The position numbers and the translations under genes were made by a program. This document shows, piece by piece, positions 1 to 8,470 of a stretch of DNA of 64,000 nt; the stretch's first letter is position 1; each line of letters starts with the position of its first letter. The notes under the pieces are model-generated. The model was not told the origin of the DNA and searched no databases. It was given only the letters and a program-made list of their open reading frames with translations. Source of the stretch: Actinomycetospora chibensis (GTDB lineage: Bacteria > Actinomycetota > Actinomycetes > Mycobacteriales > Pseudonocardiaceae). The stretch is taken from assembly GCF_028737215.1 (NCBI RefSeq), contig NZ_JAQZAM010000012.1, positions 1-64,000 of the forward strand. Reading direction: 5' to 3'.

Positions 1-88
1 CGGACTCGATGCGCTGGCGCGACAGGTCGTCGAGCCAGATGGAGACGCCGGCCGCGGAGAGATCGGCGAGGGGGGTGCTGCTGGCCAT
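1..88 (-). CDS. tal: Transaldolase, N-terminal fragment (runs off the left edge)
   Basis: The first 29 codons of a transaldolase, which transfers dihydroxyacetone units between sugar phosphates in the non-oxidative pentose phosphate pathway. The visible N-terminus reads MASSTPLADLSAAGVSIWLD, the opening of actinobacterial transaldolases, in which the early SIWLDDLSR segment is conserved. The ATG lies about 7 bases after an AAAGGA ribosome binding site. The catalytic lysine is outside the window. It sits 32 bases downstream of tkt on the same strand, so the two pentose phosphate enzymes form an operon, as in Mycobacterium. The call rests on about 29 residues plus this context. Confidence 0.85.
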   Translation of the reverse strand, partial: MASSTPLADLSAAGVSIWLDDLSRQRIES

Positions 89-120
89 GGGGGTGTCCTT
101 TGCGAAAACGCGGACCGGGA

Positions 121-2262
121 TCAGGCCGAGGCCTCGTTGGCGCGGGCGAGCGAGCGACGCCCCGCCTCGACCACGTGCTCGGTGGTGAACCCGAACTGCT
201 GGAACAGGGTCTTGTAGTCGGCGCTGGCACCGAAGTGCTCGATCGAGACGCACTCGCCGTCGTCGCCGACGAACCGGTGCCAGGACTGCGCGATGCCGGC
301 CTCGACCGACACGCGCGCCCTGACGTCCGGCGGGAGGACGTGGCGGGTGTAGGAGCGGTCCTGCGCCTGGAACCACTCGACACACGGCATGCTCACCACC
401 CGGGTGGGAACGCCCTCGTCCTCGAAGACCTTCCGGGCCTCGACCGCGAGCTGGACCTCCGAGCCGGTGGCGATGAGCACCAGCTGGGGCTGCCCGCCCG
501 AGGCGTCCTGCAGCACGTAGCCGCCGCGCGCGACGCCGTCGGCGTCGGTGCCCTCGAGGATCGGCAGGTTCTGCCGCGTCAGGGCGAGGCCGGCCGGCCC
601 GGTGGGGTTGTCGAGGATCGCGCGGACCGCCGCCGAGGTCTCGTTGGCGTCGGCCGGGCGGACGATCGACAGGCCCGGCACGGCGCGCAGCGAGCTGAGC
701 TGCTCGATCGGCTGGTGGGTGGGCCCGTCCTCGCCGAGGCCGATCGAGTCGTGGGTCCAGATGTAGGTCGTCGGCAGCTTCATCAGCGCCGCGAGCCGGA
801 CCGGGGGCCGCATGTAGTCCGAGAAGATCAGGAACGTGCCGCCGTAGACGCGGGTGCCGCCGTGGAGCGCGATCCCGTTGAGGATCGAGCCCATCGCATG
901 CTCGCGGACCCCGAAGTGCAGGGTGCGGCCGTAGGGGCTCATCTGCCCCCAGTTGTTGGTCGACACCGACGACGGCCCGAACGAGTCGGAGCCCTTGATC
1001 GTCGTGTTGTTGCTCTCGGCGAGGTCGGCCGAGCCGCCCCAGAGCTCCGGGAGCACCGGCCCGATCTCACCGAGGATCTTCTGCAGCGCCTTGCGGGTGG
1101 CGACGGGGTCGTCGCCCGTCCCCCAGCTCGGGAGCTTCTCGTGCCAACCGGTGGGCAGCTCGCGGCGCGCCATGCGCTCGAGCAGCGCGCGACGCTCCGG
1201 GTTGGCCTCCGCCCAGTCGGCGAACTGCTTGTCCCACGCCTCGTGGGCGGCCTTGCCGCGCTCGCCGACCGCGCGGGTGTGGGCGAGCACCTCCTCGTCG
1301 ATCGCGAAGTGCTTGTCGGGGTCGAACCCGAGGATCTCCTTGACCGAGCGGACCTCGTCCTCGCCCAGTGCGGCGCCGTGCGCGGCGCCGGTGTTCATCT
1401 TGTCCGGGGCGGGGAAGCCGATGATCGTCCGCAGCGCGATGAAGCTGGGGCGCCCGGTCTCGGCCTTGGCTTTCGCGAGGGCCTCGCGGATGCCGACGAC
1501 GTTCTCGCCGCCCCGCACCACCTGGGTGTGCCAGCCGTACGCCTCGTAGCGCTTCACCACGTCCTCGTCGAGGGCGACGGAGGTGTCGTCCTCGATCGAG
1601 ATGTGGTTGTCGTCGTAGATCACGACGAGGTTGCCCAGCTGCTGGCGCCCGGCGATCGACGACGCCTCCGCGGTGACGCCCTCCTCGATGTCGCCGTCCG
1701 AGGCGATCACGAAGATGTGCGAGTCGAAGGGGCTCTCGCCGATCGGCGGGTCGGGGTCGAACAGGCCGCGCTCGCGACGGGAGGCCATCGCCATCCCGAC
1801 GGCGGACGCGAGGCCCTGGCCGAGGGGGCCGGTCGTGATCTCGACCCCGGGCGTGTGGCTGTACTCGGGGTGCCCCGGCGTGGCCGAGTCCCAGGTGCGC
1901 AGCTCCTCGAGGTCCCGCATCTCCAGGCCGTAGCCGGCGAGGAAGAGCTGGATGTACAGCGTCAGGCTCGAGTGGCCGGCGGAGAGCACGAACCGGTCGC
2001 GCCCCTGCCAGCCCGGGTCCGACGGGTCGTGGACCATCGTGTGCTGGAAGAGCTCGTAGGCGAGCGGCGCGAGAGACATCGCGGTGCCCGGGTGGCCGTT
2101 GCCGACCTTCTGCACGGCGTCCGCCGCGAGGACCCGGATGGTGTCCACGGCCCTCTGGTCGAGGTCGGACCAGTCGTCGGGACGATGCGGCGTCGTCAGC
2201 GCCTCGATCTCCTCGGCCGACTCGCTCGCGGGCTGTGTGCTGCTGACGTCTGTCGCGGTCAC
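121..2262 (-). CDS. tkt: Transketolase
   Basis: A 713-residue thiamine-diphosphate enzyme that moves two-carbon ketol units in the pentose phosphate pathway. The N-terminal cofactor domain shows [18 protein letters not shown] and the SDGDIEEG segment with the following [10 protein letters not shown] metal/cofactor motif. The pyrimidine-binding domain shows [17 protein letters not shown] and [20 protein letters not shown], and the C-terminal domain is complete. The open frame continues far upstream, but that part is arginine-rich antisense sequence. The chosen GTG follows AAGGAAGG by 8 bases and gives the usual family length (about 700 residues). It is followed by tal and is divergent from ctaB. 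Confidence 0.96.
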   Translation of the reverse strand: MTATDVSSTQPASESAEEIEALTTPHRPDDWSDLDQRAVDTIRVLAADAVQKVGNGHPGTAMSLAPLAYELFQHTMVHDPSDPGWQGRDRFVLSAGHSSLTLYIQLFLAGYGLEMRDLEELRTWDSATPGHPEYSHTPGVEITTGPLGQGLASAVGMAMASRRERGLFDPDPPIGESPFDSHIFVIASDGDIEEGVTAEASSIAGRQQLGNLVVIYDDNHISIEDDTSVALDEDVVKRYEAYGWHTQVVRGGENVVGIREALAKAKAETGRPSFIALRTIIGFPAPDKMNTGAAHGAALGEDEVRSVKEILGFDPDKHFAIDEEVLAHTRAVGERGKAAHEAWDKQFADWAEANPERRALLERMARRELPTGWHEKLPSWGTGDDPVATRKALQKILGEIGPVLPELWGGSADLAESNNTTIKGSDSFGPSSVSTNNWGQMSPYGRTLHFGVREHAMGSILNGIALHGGTRVYGGTFLIFSDYMRPPVRLAALMKLPTTYIWTHDSIGLGEDGPTHQPIEQLSSLRAVPGLSIVRPADANETSAAVRAILDNPTGPAGLALTRQNLPILEGTDADGVARGGYVLQDASGGQPQLVLIATGSEVQLAVEARKVFEDEGVPTRVVSMPCVEWFQAQDRSYTRHVLPPDVRARVSVEAGIAQSWHRFVGDDGECVSIEHFGASADYKTLFQQFGFTTEHVVEAGRRSLARANEASA

Positions 2263-2535
2263 GAACCGTGCCTTCCTTGAGCGTCTCGGGATGCCCGCGC
2301 GATGCTCCCACGGGATCGATTCAAGTCCACCCGGACCTGCGCCGATCCTGGTGCATCCCGGCCGACGCTGAATACCCTCACCGCCCGTCACGAACACGGG
2401 CCCCCTATCCTCCTCGTGGTCGTCATCCGCCCGTGACGTGGCGGACACCGCACCGACCGGGTGGCGCCCCCCGCGAGCGGGCGCGGCCGCGGGGGTGCAG
2501 ACTTCCTCGACGACAGCGTGTAGGAGACGCGGGTC

Positions 2536-3513
2536 GTGACCGAAGCAGTCCCGTCCACCACAGCGAGGTGCCACCGAGTGAGCACGGCGGTCGGCCCGGT
2601 TCCCGCGACGCGGCGGAGTGGCTTCCTCACCACCGTGAAGGCCTACCTGGCGCTGACCAAGGCCCGCATCATCGAGCAGCTGCTCGTGGTCACGGTGCCG
2701 GCGATGATGCTCGCCGAGCGCTCCGTCCCCTCGCTCTGGCTCGTGCTCTCGGTGCTCGTCGGCGGCGCCGGCGCGGCGGCCAGCGCCCACGCCCTCAACT
2801 GCGTGGTCGACGCGGACATCGACGCGAAGATGGCCCGGACGAGCAAGCGTCCGCTGGCCCGCGACGCGGTGCCCCGCTCCCACGCCCTGGTTTTCGGGCT
2901 GCTGCTCGGCGCCGCGTCGGCGGTGTGGCTGGGCCTGACGTCGAACTGGGTGGCGGCGTGGCTCGCGGTCGCCGCGATCGCCTTCTACATCCTCGTCTAC
3001 ACCCTGCTGCTCAAGCGCCGGACCAGCCAGAACATCGTCTGGGGCGGCGCCGCGGGGTGCATGCCCGTCGTGATCGGCTGGGCCGCGGTCACCGGCACGG
3101 TCGGCTGGCCGGCCCTGGTGCTCTTCGCGATCATCTTCTTCTGGACGCCGCCGCACTTCTGGGCGCTCGCGATGCGCTACCGCGACGACTACGCCGCCGC
3201 CGGCATCCCGATGCTCCCGGTCGTCGCCTCGCCGCGGCGCGTGAGCCGCCAGATCGTCGCCTACTCCTGGGCGATGGTCGCCTGCTCGGCGCTCCTCGTC
3301 CCCGCGACGTCCTGGATCTACCTCGCCGCCACCGTCCTCGGCGGCGCCTGGTTCCTGATCGCCGCCCACCGCCTCGACAGCGCCGTGAAGCGCGACGAGG
3401 TCGTGAAGTCGATGCGGCTGTTCCACCTGTCGAACACCTACCTGACCGGACTCTTCGTTGCGGTCGCGGTCGACTCCGCCGTCGGCTGGCCTGTCTTCGG
3501 CTGGCCCTTCTAG
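2536..3513 (+). CDS. ctaB: Protoheme IX farnesyltransferase (heme O synthase)
   Basis: A 325-residue integral membrane UbiA-family prenyltransferase that attaches a farnesyl group to haem B, giving haem O for cytochrome oxidase. The first aspartate motif VVDADIDAKMARTSKRP is at about residues 91-106, and the second conserved segment reads YRDDYAAAGIPMLPV. Eight to nine hydrophobic helices are evident, including FAIIFFWTPPHFWALAMRY. The GTG start has AGGAG 9 bases upstream. The gene is divergent from tkt over 273 bases, and its stop overlaps the stop of the convergent next gene by 3 bases. The haem A synthase ctaA lies nearby on the other strand, which supports a role in haem A supply. Confidence 0.95.
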   Translation: MTEAVPSTTARCHRVSTAVGPVPATRRSGFLTTVKAYLALTKARIIEQLLVVTVPAMMLAERSVPSLWLVLSVLVGGAGAAASAHALNCVVDADIDAKMARTSKRPLARDAVPRSHALVFGLLLGAASAVWLGLTSNWVAAWLAVAAIAFYILVYTLLLKRRTSQNIVWGGAAGCMPVVIGWAAVTGTVGWPALVLFAIIFFWTPPHFWALAMRYRDDYAAAGIPMLPVVASPRRVSRQIVAYSWAMVACSALLVPATSWIYLAATVLGGAWFLIAAHRLDSAVKRDEVVKSMRLFHLSNTYLTGLFVAVAVDSAVGWPVFGWPF

Positions 3514-4454
3514 TCGAAGACCTTCGGCGCGCTCGGGCGGCGCGGGAAGCGCCCCCGCATGTCGGGCAGGTCGCGCCATCGCCGCCGGTCGACGCGCGCG
3601 AGGAACGTCGCGAGGTCCTCCACCACCTCGTCGACGGGCTGTTCGCCCTGCCCTCCGATCGAGGCGACCTCCCATCCGTGCGCGAGCAGCTCCTCCGCGC
3701 ACGCCCAGGCGAGGTCGGGATGGCGGTCGACGAGCACCCCGCAGGACCTCTCGGGCCAGGCGAGGTCGAGGGCACCCACGTCGGCGCCGCCCTCTACCCG
3801 GGTCACCACGACATCGACGAGTGGCGGCGGGAGCCGTGCCCGCAGGACCCCGAGCCGCACCCGGGTTCGTCGTGGGGTGTCCGATCCCGGGTGCACCAGG
3901 GCCGCCGCGGCCCGGACGCGAGCCATGCCCCGCTCGCCCGTGTGACGGTCGGCGAGCGCGACGACGTCGGCCGCCGTGACGCCGCAGCGGCGGGCGAGGG
4001 CGTCGCCCACGACGACGGCCTCGACGGTGGGCAGCGCACGCGCGACCTCCACCATCGTCCGGGCCGGCGACGTGAGTCGGAGGACGGCGCCGTCAGGGCC
4101 GTCGGGCCACTCCACGACCTCGTCCTCGGGGAGGTCGGCGCACCGCACGCGGAGCCCGGCCGGCGAGCGGACACCTGAGGCGGGTACGAGCACCTCGGTC
4201 GGTGCGCCGCCCCGACCGACGTCGACCACGGCGTCGATCGCGCCGTGGAAGAGCGCCGCGGTGGTACCGGCGATCGTGCCCTCGGGGTGCCGCAGCATCG
4301 CGACCCGCGTCATCGTCACCTGGTCCACCGGCACATGCGCGGCGACGTACACGTCGGGTGCGAGGGGCATGAATCCAGGCCCGCGCAGCCACCCCTTGGT
4401 CAGGTCACCGCGCTCCACGGCCTCCGATCCACGGAACGGTCGATCGAGTCTCAT
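3510..4454 (-). CDS. AbiEi/DUF559-like conserved protein of unknown role
   Basis: A 314-residue soluble protein. The N-terminal two thirds (GWLRGPGFMPLAPDVYVAAH, then TTAALFHGA and LTSPARTMVEVARALP) resemble the large actinobacterial family annotated as AbiEi-type antitoxin-like proteins. The last 90 residues resemble the DUF559/Vsr-like nuclease fold usually fused there (DLAWPE, then GVLVDRHPD). The usual E-x-D pair of that fold is not evident, so the domain is probably degenerate. The ATG at 4454 is preferred; a longer frame upstream would translate the repeat elements. No AbiEii-like toxin partner lies next to it. Toxin-antitoxin function is therefore not supported, and only family resemblance is claimed. 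Confidence 0.6.
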   Translation of the reverse strand: MRLDRPFRGSEAVERGDLTKGWLRGPGFMPLAPDVYVAAHVPVDQVTMTRVAMLRHPEGTIAGTTAALFHGAIDAVVDVGRGGAPTEVLVPASGVRSPAGLRVRCADLPEDEVVEWPDGPDGAVLRLTSPARTMVEVARALPTVEAVVVGDALARRCGVTAADVVALADRHTGERGMARVRAAAALVHPGSDTPRRTRVRLGVLRARLPPPLVDVVVTRVEGGADVGALDLAWPERSCGVLVDRHPDLAWACAEELLAHGWEVASIGGQGEQPVDEVVEDLATFLARVDRRRWRDLPDMRGRFPRRPSAPKVFD

Positions 4455-4494
4455 ACCTCGGTTCGACGCCGCCGCGGCGCGAACGGTTCCAGCT

Positions 4495-4585
4495 CGCAGC
4501 TCGCCACTTTGATCTCTCGGCAGTGTCACCAGTGCGGGAACACTGACCGCAAGCTCGGGAGATCGAACTGGAGAGCCCCCGTCGA
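4495..4585. repeat. 91-bp imperfect palindromic repeat, copy 1
   Basis: This stretch recurs 159 bases to the right with a single difference (T at 4533, A at 4692). Each copy is itself an imperfect inverted repeat. Outer arms around GCTCGCCACTTTGATCTC and the complement of GAGATCGAACTGGAGAGC pair over most of their length. Inner arms CAGTGT (4521-4526) and ACACTG (4540-4545) close a small loop. The 311-base gap 4455-4765 holds these two copies and no gene. A related half element lies at 61771. It may be a REP- or MITE-like unit, or a hairpin acting at the end of the qor operon. Confidence 0.85.
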
Positions 4586-4653
4586 GTCTCGCGGTGGCGG
4601 CTCCGGTCGCGGCGCGCCGGGCGTCCGCGCCGCCGGCACACCGATGGCCGGCC

Positions 4654-4744
4654 CGCAGCTCGCCACTTTGATCTCTCGGCAGTGTCACCAGAGCGGGAAC
4701 ACTGACCGCAAGCTCGGGAGATCGAACTGGAGAGCCCCCGTCGA
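4654..4744. repeat. 91-bp imperfect palindromic repeat, copy 2
   Basis: The second copy of the element at 4495-4585, in direct orientation and matching at 90 of 91 positions. It ends 21 bases before the stop codon side of the qor gene (4766), so transcripts leaving qor would read through both hairpins. The 68 bases between the copies are GC-rich and not repeated. Confidence 0.85.
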
Positions 4745-4765
4745 CCTCTGTCCGGTCCGCGCCCC

Positions 4766-5731
4766 TCAGGGCAGCAGCAGGAGCTTGCCCGTCGTGCGGC
4801 GGGACTGGAGGTCGCGCTGGGCGTCGGCGGCGGCGTCCAGGGGGTAGCGGCCGCCGATCCGCACGCTCAGGTCGCCGGCCGCCACCGCCGAGAACACCGC
4901 GTCGGCGCGGGCGGCGAGCTCCTCGGGGGTACGGACGTGCCAGTGCAGCGAGGGGCGGGTCAGGTAGAGCGAGCCGCCGCTGTTGAGCCGTTGGGGGTCG
5001 ACGGGCGGGACGGGTCCGCTGGCGGCGCCGTAGAGGGCCAGGACGCCGCGGACGCGCAGGCTCGCGAGGGAGGCGTCGAAGGTGGATGCGCCGACGCCGT
5101 CGTAGACGACGGCGACGCCCTCGCCGTCGGTGAGGGCGCGCACGCGGTCGGCGAGGTCGTCGCCGTAGCGCAGCGTCTCGTGGGCGCCGGCCTCGCGGGC
5201 GAGGGCGTCCTTCTCCTCCGACGAGGTCGTCGCGAGGACGCGGGCGCCCAGCGCGCTCGCCATCTGGCAGAGCAGCAGACCCGTCCCGCCGGCCCCGGCG
5301 TGGACGAGGACGACGTCGCCGGGGGCGACGGGGTGGGTGTCGTGGACGAGGTAGTGCGCGGTCATGCCCTGGAGCACGACGGCGGTCGCGGTCTCGAGGT
5401 CGATCGCCTCGGGCACCACGACGAGGTCGCTGGCGGGCACCGCGGCGACGGTCGCGTAGCTGCCGAGAGTGTTGGTCCAGGCGACGCGGTCGCCGGGCGC
5501 GAAGCCCGCGACGCCGGGGCCCACCTCGCGCACCGTCCCGGCGCCCTCCACGCCCGGCACAAGAGGCAGCGGTGCCGCGTAGATGCCCTCACGGAAGTAG
5601 GTGTCGACGAAGTTGACACCGACGGCCGCGAGGTCGACGAGCACCTCGCCGTCGCCTGCCGAGGGGTCGGGCACATCGACGGACTCGAGGACCTCCGGCC
5701 CGCCGTGGCGGGGGATCCGGACGGCGTGCAC
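4766..5731 (-). CDS. qor: Quinone oxidoreductase (zinc-free MDR family)
   Basis: A 321-residue medium-chain dehydrogenase/reductase of the quinone oxidoreductase branch, which uses NADPH to reduce quinones or enals in the cytosol. The N-terminal GroES-like domain contains GVNFVDTYFREGIY and PLVPGVEGAGTV. The Rossmann domain shows VLVHAGAGGTGLLLCQMA, an AxxGGxG-type nucleotide motif, and the protein ends GKLLLLP. The zinc-binding cysteines of alcohol dehydrogenases are absent. Its GTG begins one base after the ctaA stop, so the two genes are co-translated. The same qor/ctaA proximity is remembered for M. tuberculosis Rv1454c-Rv1456c. Confidence 0.92.
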   Translation of the reverse strand: MHAVRIPRHGGPEVLESVDVPDPSAGDGEVLVDLAAVGVNFVDTYFREGIYAAPLPLVPGVEGAGTVREVGPGVAGFAPGDRVAWTNTLGSYATVAAVPASDLVVVPEAIDLETATAVVLQGMTAHYLVHDTHPVAPGDVVLVHAGAGGTGLLLCQMASALGARVLATTSSEEKDALAREAGAHETLRYGDDLADRVRALTDGEGVAVVYDGVGASTFDASLASLRVRGVLALYGAASGPVPPVDPQRLNSGGSLYLTRPSLHWHVRTPEELAARADAVFSAVAAGDLSVRIGGRYPLDAAADAQRDLQSRRTTGKLLLLP

Positions 5732-5732
5732 G

Positions 5733-6710
5733 TCAGGCCCTGCCGGCGAGGGCGGGGGCCGAGGCGTCGACGGTCGGGGGCGCTGCGGTGGCGAGACCGG
5801 GCTCGGCGGTCGCCGACCACAGCCACGCCGCGGCGGCGACGGTCGTGACCGCGCCGAGGACGTGCAGGGCCACCAGCAGCTCCGGCACCCCGAGGGCGTA
5901 CTGGATCCCGCCCAGCGCGCCCTGGGCGAGGGTCAGCACCACGAGCACGCGGAGGCGGAGGACGACGGCGCGCGGCACGGACACCGCGTGGACCATGAAG
6001 CCGACCCCCACGAGCAGGCCCAGGAACGCGAACAGGAGGTGCGCGTGCGCCGTCGCCAGCGTCGGGAGCGGGACGGCGGCGAGGCGCGGGGTGGCCGCGT
6101 CGCCGCCGTGCGGCCCGGCCGCGGTGACGAGCGTGCCGGCGACGAGCAGGGCGACGAGCACGACGGACGCGACCGCGAGCAGACCGCGCAGGGCGGAGGG
6201 CACCGCCGGGCGCCAGGGCGTGCCCGGCGGAGCGGCCATCGCGGCGGGGGAGGCCTCGCGCACGAGGAGCACGGCCAGCCAGATGAGCGGGATCGTCACG
6301 AGGAAGTGCGGCGCGACCGTGTACCAGGCGAGGCCCGTGAGCACGGTGATCCCGCCGATCACGGCCTGGGCGACCACGCCGAGGGGCATCGTGGCGGCGA
6401 GCAGCACGAGCCGACCCCGGCGCGGGCGCACGTTGAGGGCCGCGAGCAGGCAGGCCCCGGTGACGATCACGAGGGCGATGCCGAGGAGCCGGTTGCCGAA
6501 CTCCACCCACTGGTGCAGGACGGCGATCTCGGGGTGGGGTACCGGGACGAGGCTGCCGGGGAAGCACTGGGGCCACGTCGGGCAGCCGAGACCGGACCCC
6601 GTGACCCGGACGACGGCGCCCGTGACCGCGATGCCGGCCTGACCGACGACCGCGGCCATGGCGAGGCCGCGCATCAGGCCGGGAGGTGTGGCGGGGAGGC
6701 GCTCCAGCAC
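5733..6710 (-). CDS. ctaA: Heme A synthase (COX15/CtaA family)
   Basis: A 325-residue membrane protein with about eight transmembrane helices that oxidises the haem O methyl group to make haem A for aa3 oxidase. The first extracytoplasmic loop contains LGCPTWPQCFPG, the CtaA cysteine pair at about residues 43 and 49, and HQWVEFGNRLLG with a haem-ligand histidine at residue 66. Further histidines expected as haem ligands are in APHFLVTIPL, THAHLLFAFLG and ALHVLGAV. The GTG start gives a normal family length. The gene is directly upstream of qor and lies near ctaB, and the trio supplies terminal-oxidase haem. Confidence 0.94.
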   Translation of the reverse strand: MLERLPATPPGLMRGLAMAAVVGQAGIAVTGAVVRVTGSGLGCPTWPQCFPGSLVPVPHPEIAVLHQWVEFGNRLLGIALVIVTGACLLAALNVRPRRGRLVLLAATMPLGVVAQAVIGGITVLTGLAWYTVAPHFLVTIPLIWLAVLLVREASPAAMAAPPGTPWRPAVPSALRGLLAVASVVLVALLVAGTLVTAAGPHGGDAATPRLAAVPLPTLATAHAHLLFAFLGLLVGVGFMVHAVSVPRAVVLRLRVLVVLTLAQGALGGIQYALGVPELLVALHVLGAVTTVAAAAWLWSATAEPGLATAAPPTVDASAPALAGRA

Positions 6711-6764
6711 GGTCGCGATCCTACGACGCCCGGTAGTGCGGCGCGGTGCGATGCGGTGCGATGC

Positions 6765-7535
6765 TCAGGACCACCGCACGGTGCGCGTCGCGATCCCGCC
6801 GGCGACGACGGCCCACACGATCAGGACGACGATGTGGCCGAGGGCCGGGGTCCCGCCGAGCAGGGCCGTGCGCAGGCCCTCGGCGAGCGCCCCGGAGGGC
6901 AGGAGCTGCACGACGACGGCGAGCGGGCCCGGCAGGGCCGCGGCGGGGACGAGCACCCCGCCCGCGAACAGGAGCACGAACCAGACGATGTTGGCGACCG
7001 CGAGCACCAGCTCGGCGCGCAGGGTGCCGCCGAGCAGGACGCCGACGGCGCCGAACGCCGCGGCGCCCAGTACGACGAGCAGCAGCGCCCACCCCGGCGA
7101 ACCGGGCCCGGGACGCCAGCCGAGTGCGAGCGCGACGGCCCCGAGCACGACGAGCTGGACGAGCACGACCGCGGCCATCCCGCCCAGGCGCCCGAGCACG
7201 ATCATGGAGCGGGGCACCGCAGTGGCCGCGAGCCGCCGCAGCACGCCGTAGCGCCGGTCGAAGCCCAGCGAGATCGCCTGGCTGGTGAACGCCGTCGACA
7301 TGACGGCGAGCGCGAGCACCGTCGCCAGCGCCGAGTCGACGCGCGGCTCGGGCAGCGGGACGACCTCCAGCAGCGAGAGCCCGACGAGCAGCGCGAGCGG
7401 GATGATGAGCGTGAGCAGGACCTGCTCGCCCTGGCGCAGCGCCAGCTTCGTCTCCAGGGCGACCTGGGTGGCGAGCATCCGGCCCAGCGGCCCGCGCCCG
7501 GGGGCGGGCGTGAAGGTGCCGGCCTCGAACCTCAT
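6765..7535 (-). CDS. ABC-2 type exporter permease
   Basis: A 256-residue permease with about six hydrophobic helices of the ABC-2/DrrB type. Recognisable parts are LTLIIPLALLVGLSLLEVVP, the MSTAFTSQAISLGFDRRYGVLRRL loop typical of ABC-2 permeases, and LPSGALAEGLRTALLGG near the end. Its ATG overlaps the ATPase stop as ATGA, and this coupling fixes the start. It is the membrane half of the exporter encoded with the ATPase just upstream, and corresponds in position to M. tuberculosis Rv1457c. The substrate is unknown; co-transcription with mptB hints at an envelope lipid or glycan. Confidence 0.9.
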   Translation of the reverse strand: MRFEAGTFTPAPGRGPLGRMLATQVALETKLALRQGEQVLLTLIIPLALLVGLSLLEVVPLPEPRVDSALATVLALAVMSTAFTSQAISLGFDRRYGVLRRLAATAVPRSMIVLGRLGGMAAVVLVQLVVLGAVALALGWRPGPGSPGWALLLVVLGAAAFGAVGVLLGGTLRAELVLAVANIVWFVLLFAGGVLVPAAALPGPLAVVVQLLPSGALAEGLRTALLGGTPALGHIVVLIVWAVVAGGIATRTVRWS

Positions 7536-8461
7536 GAGCGCAACTCTCTCCCCGTGAGCTCGAGGAACACGTCCTCGAGGCTGCGGCGGGCCACGCGGAG
7601 GTCGTCGGCGAGCACACCCTGGCGCGCGCACCAGGACGTCACCGTGGAGAGCACCTGCGGGTCGATGGCGCCCTCGACGAGGTAGCTGCCGGAGCTCGGC
7701 TCGGACACCGTGCACCCCTCGGGCAGGGCCGCCGCCAGCAGCTCCAGGTCCATCCCGGCCGTCGCCCGGAAGCGCAGCTCGCGGTCGGCGCCCGCAGCGG
7801 TGAGGTCCTCGGGGCTGCCCTCGGCGACGACCCGTCCGTGGTCGACGATCACGATGTGGTCGGCGAGCGTCTCGGCCTCCTGCATCAGATGCGTGGTGAG
7901 CAGCACCGCGACGCCGTCGGCGCGCAGGGCGCGCACGAGGTCCCACACGAGACGGCGGCCCTGCGGGTCCAGGCTCGCGGTGGGCTCGTCGAGGAACACG
8001 AGCTCCGGGCGCCCGACGACGGCGCACGCGAGCGCGAGGCGCTGCTGCTGGCCGACCGAGAGCCGCTTGTAGGGCGTGCGGGCGCAGCCGATGAGCCCGA
8101 GGGTGTCGACGAGCCAGTCGGGGTCGAGCGGGTCGGCGGCGCAGGCGGCGACCAGGCCGATCATCTCGCGGACCCGCACGCCGGGGTAGGCGCCGCCGCC
8201 CTGCGGCATGACGCCGAGGCGGGCGCGCAGGGTGTCCGGCGCGCCCGCGGGGTCGACGCCGAGCACCCGGACCTCGCCGCTGTCGCGGGAGCGCAGCCCC
8301 TCGCACACCTCGACGGTGGTGGTCTTGCCGGCGCCGTTGGGCCCGAGGAGGGCGAGCACGCTGCCGGGCGGGAGGTCGAGGTCGAGACCGTCGACCGCCG
8401 CACGCCCCTGGTAGTGCACGACGAGGCCGCGCACCGAGAGCGCGGCCGGGGATCCCGACAC
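7532..8461 (-). CDS. ABC-2 type exporter ATP-binding protein
   Basis: A 309-residue DrrA-like ATPase. Walker A is GPNGAGKTTT, the Q-loop is MPQGGG, the signature is LSVGQQQRLALA (variant of LSGGQ), and Walker B is ELVFLDEPTASLD with the switch histidine in LTTHLM. The extra 90-residue C-terminal region is usual for DrrA-type proteins and ends in the conserved SLEDVFLELTGREL. The GTG start is 9 bases after mptB. Gene order mptB, ATPase, permease matches Rv1459c-Rv1457c, so this is part of the conserved backbone. Confidence 0.93.
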   Translation of the reverse strand: MSGSPAALSVRGLVVHYQGRAAVDGLDLDLPPGSVLALLGPNGAGKTTTVEVCEGLRSRDSGEVRVLGVDPAGAPDTLRARLGVMPQGGGAYPGVRVREMIGLVAACAADPLDPDWLVDTLGLIGCARTPYKRLSVGQQQRLALACAVVGRPELVFLDEPTASLDPQGRRLVWDLVRALRADGVAVLLTTHLMQEAETLADHIVIVDHGRVVAEGSPEDLTAAGADRELRFRATAGMDLELLAAALPEGCTVSEPSSGSYLVEGAIDPQVLSTVTSWCARQGVLADDLRVARRSLEDVFLELTGRELRS

Positions 8462-8470
8462 GCCGACAGC

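Noticed and set aside
100-2280. A 726-codon open frame on the plus strand opposite tkt
   Set aside because: It is the antisense of the transketolase gene. Its translation is arginine- and alanine-rich without family motifs, as expected from high GC.
2263-3702. A 1193-codon extension of the transketolase frame
   Set aside because: The extra N-terminal part lies antisense to ctaB and has low-complexity basic sequence. The GTG at 2262 with a good ribosome binding site gives the normal family length.
4455-4688. N-terminal extension of the AbiEi-like gene through the repeats
   Set aside because: The extension would translate both 91-bp repeats, giving a duplicated peptide unrelated to the family, so the ATG at 4454 is preferred.
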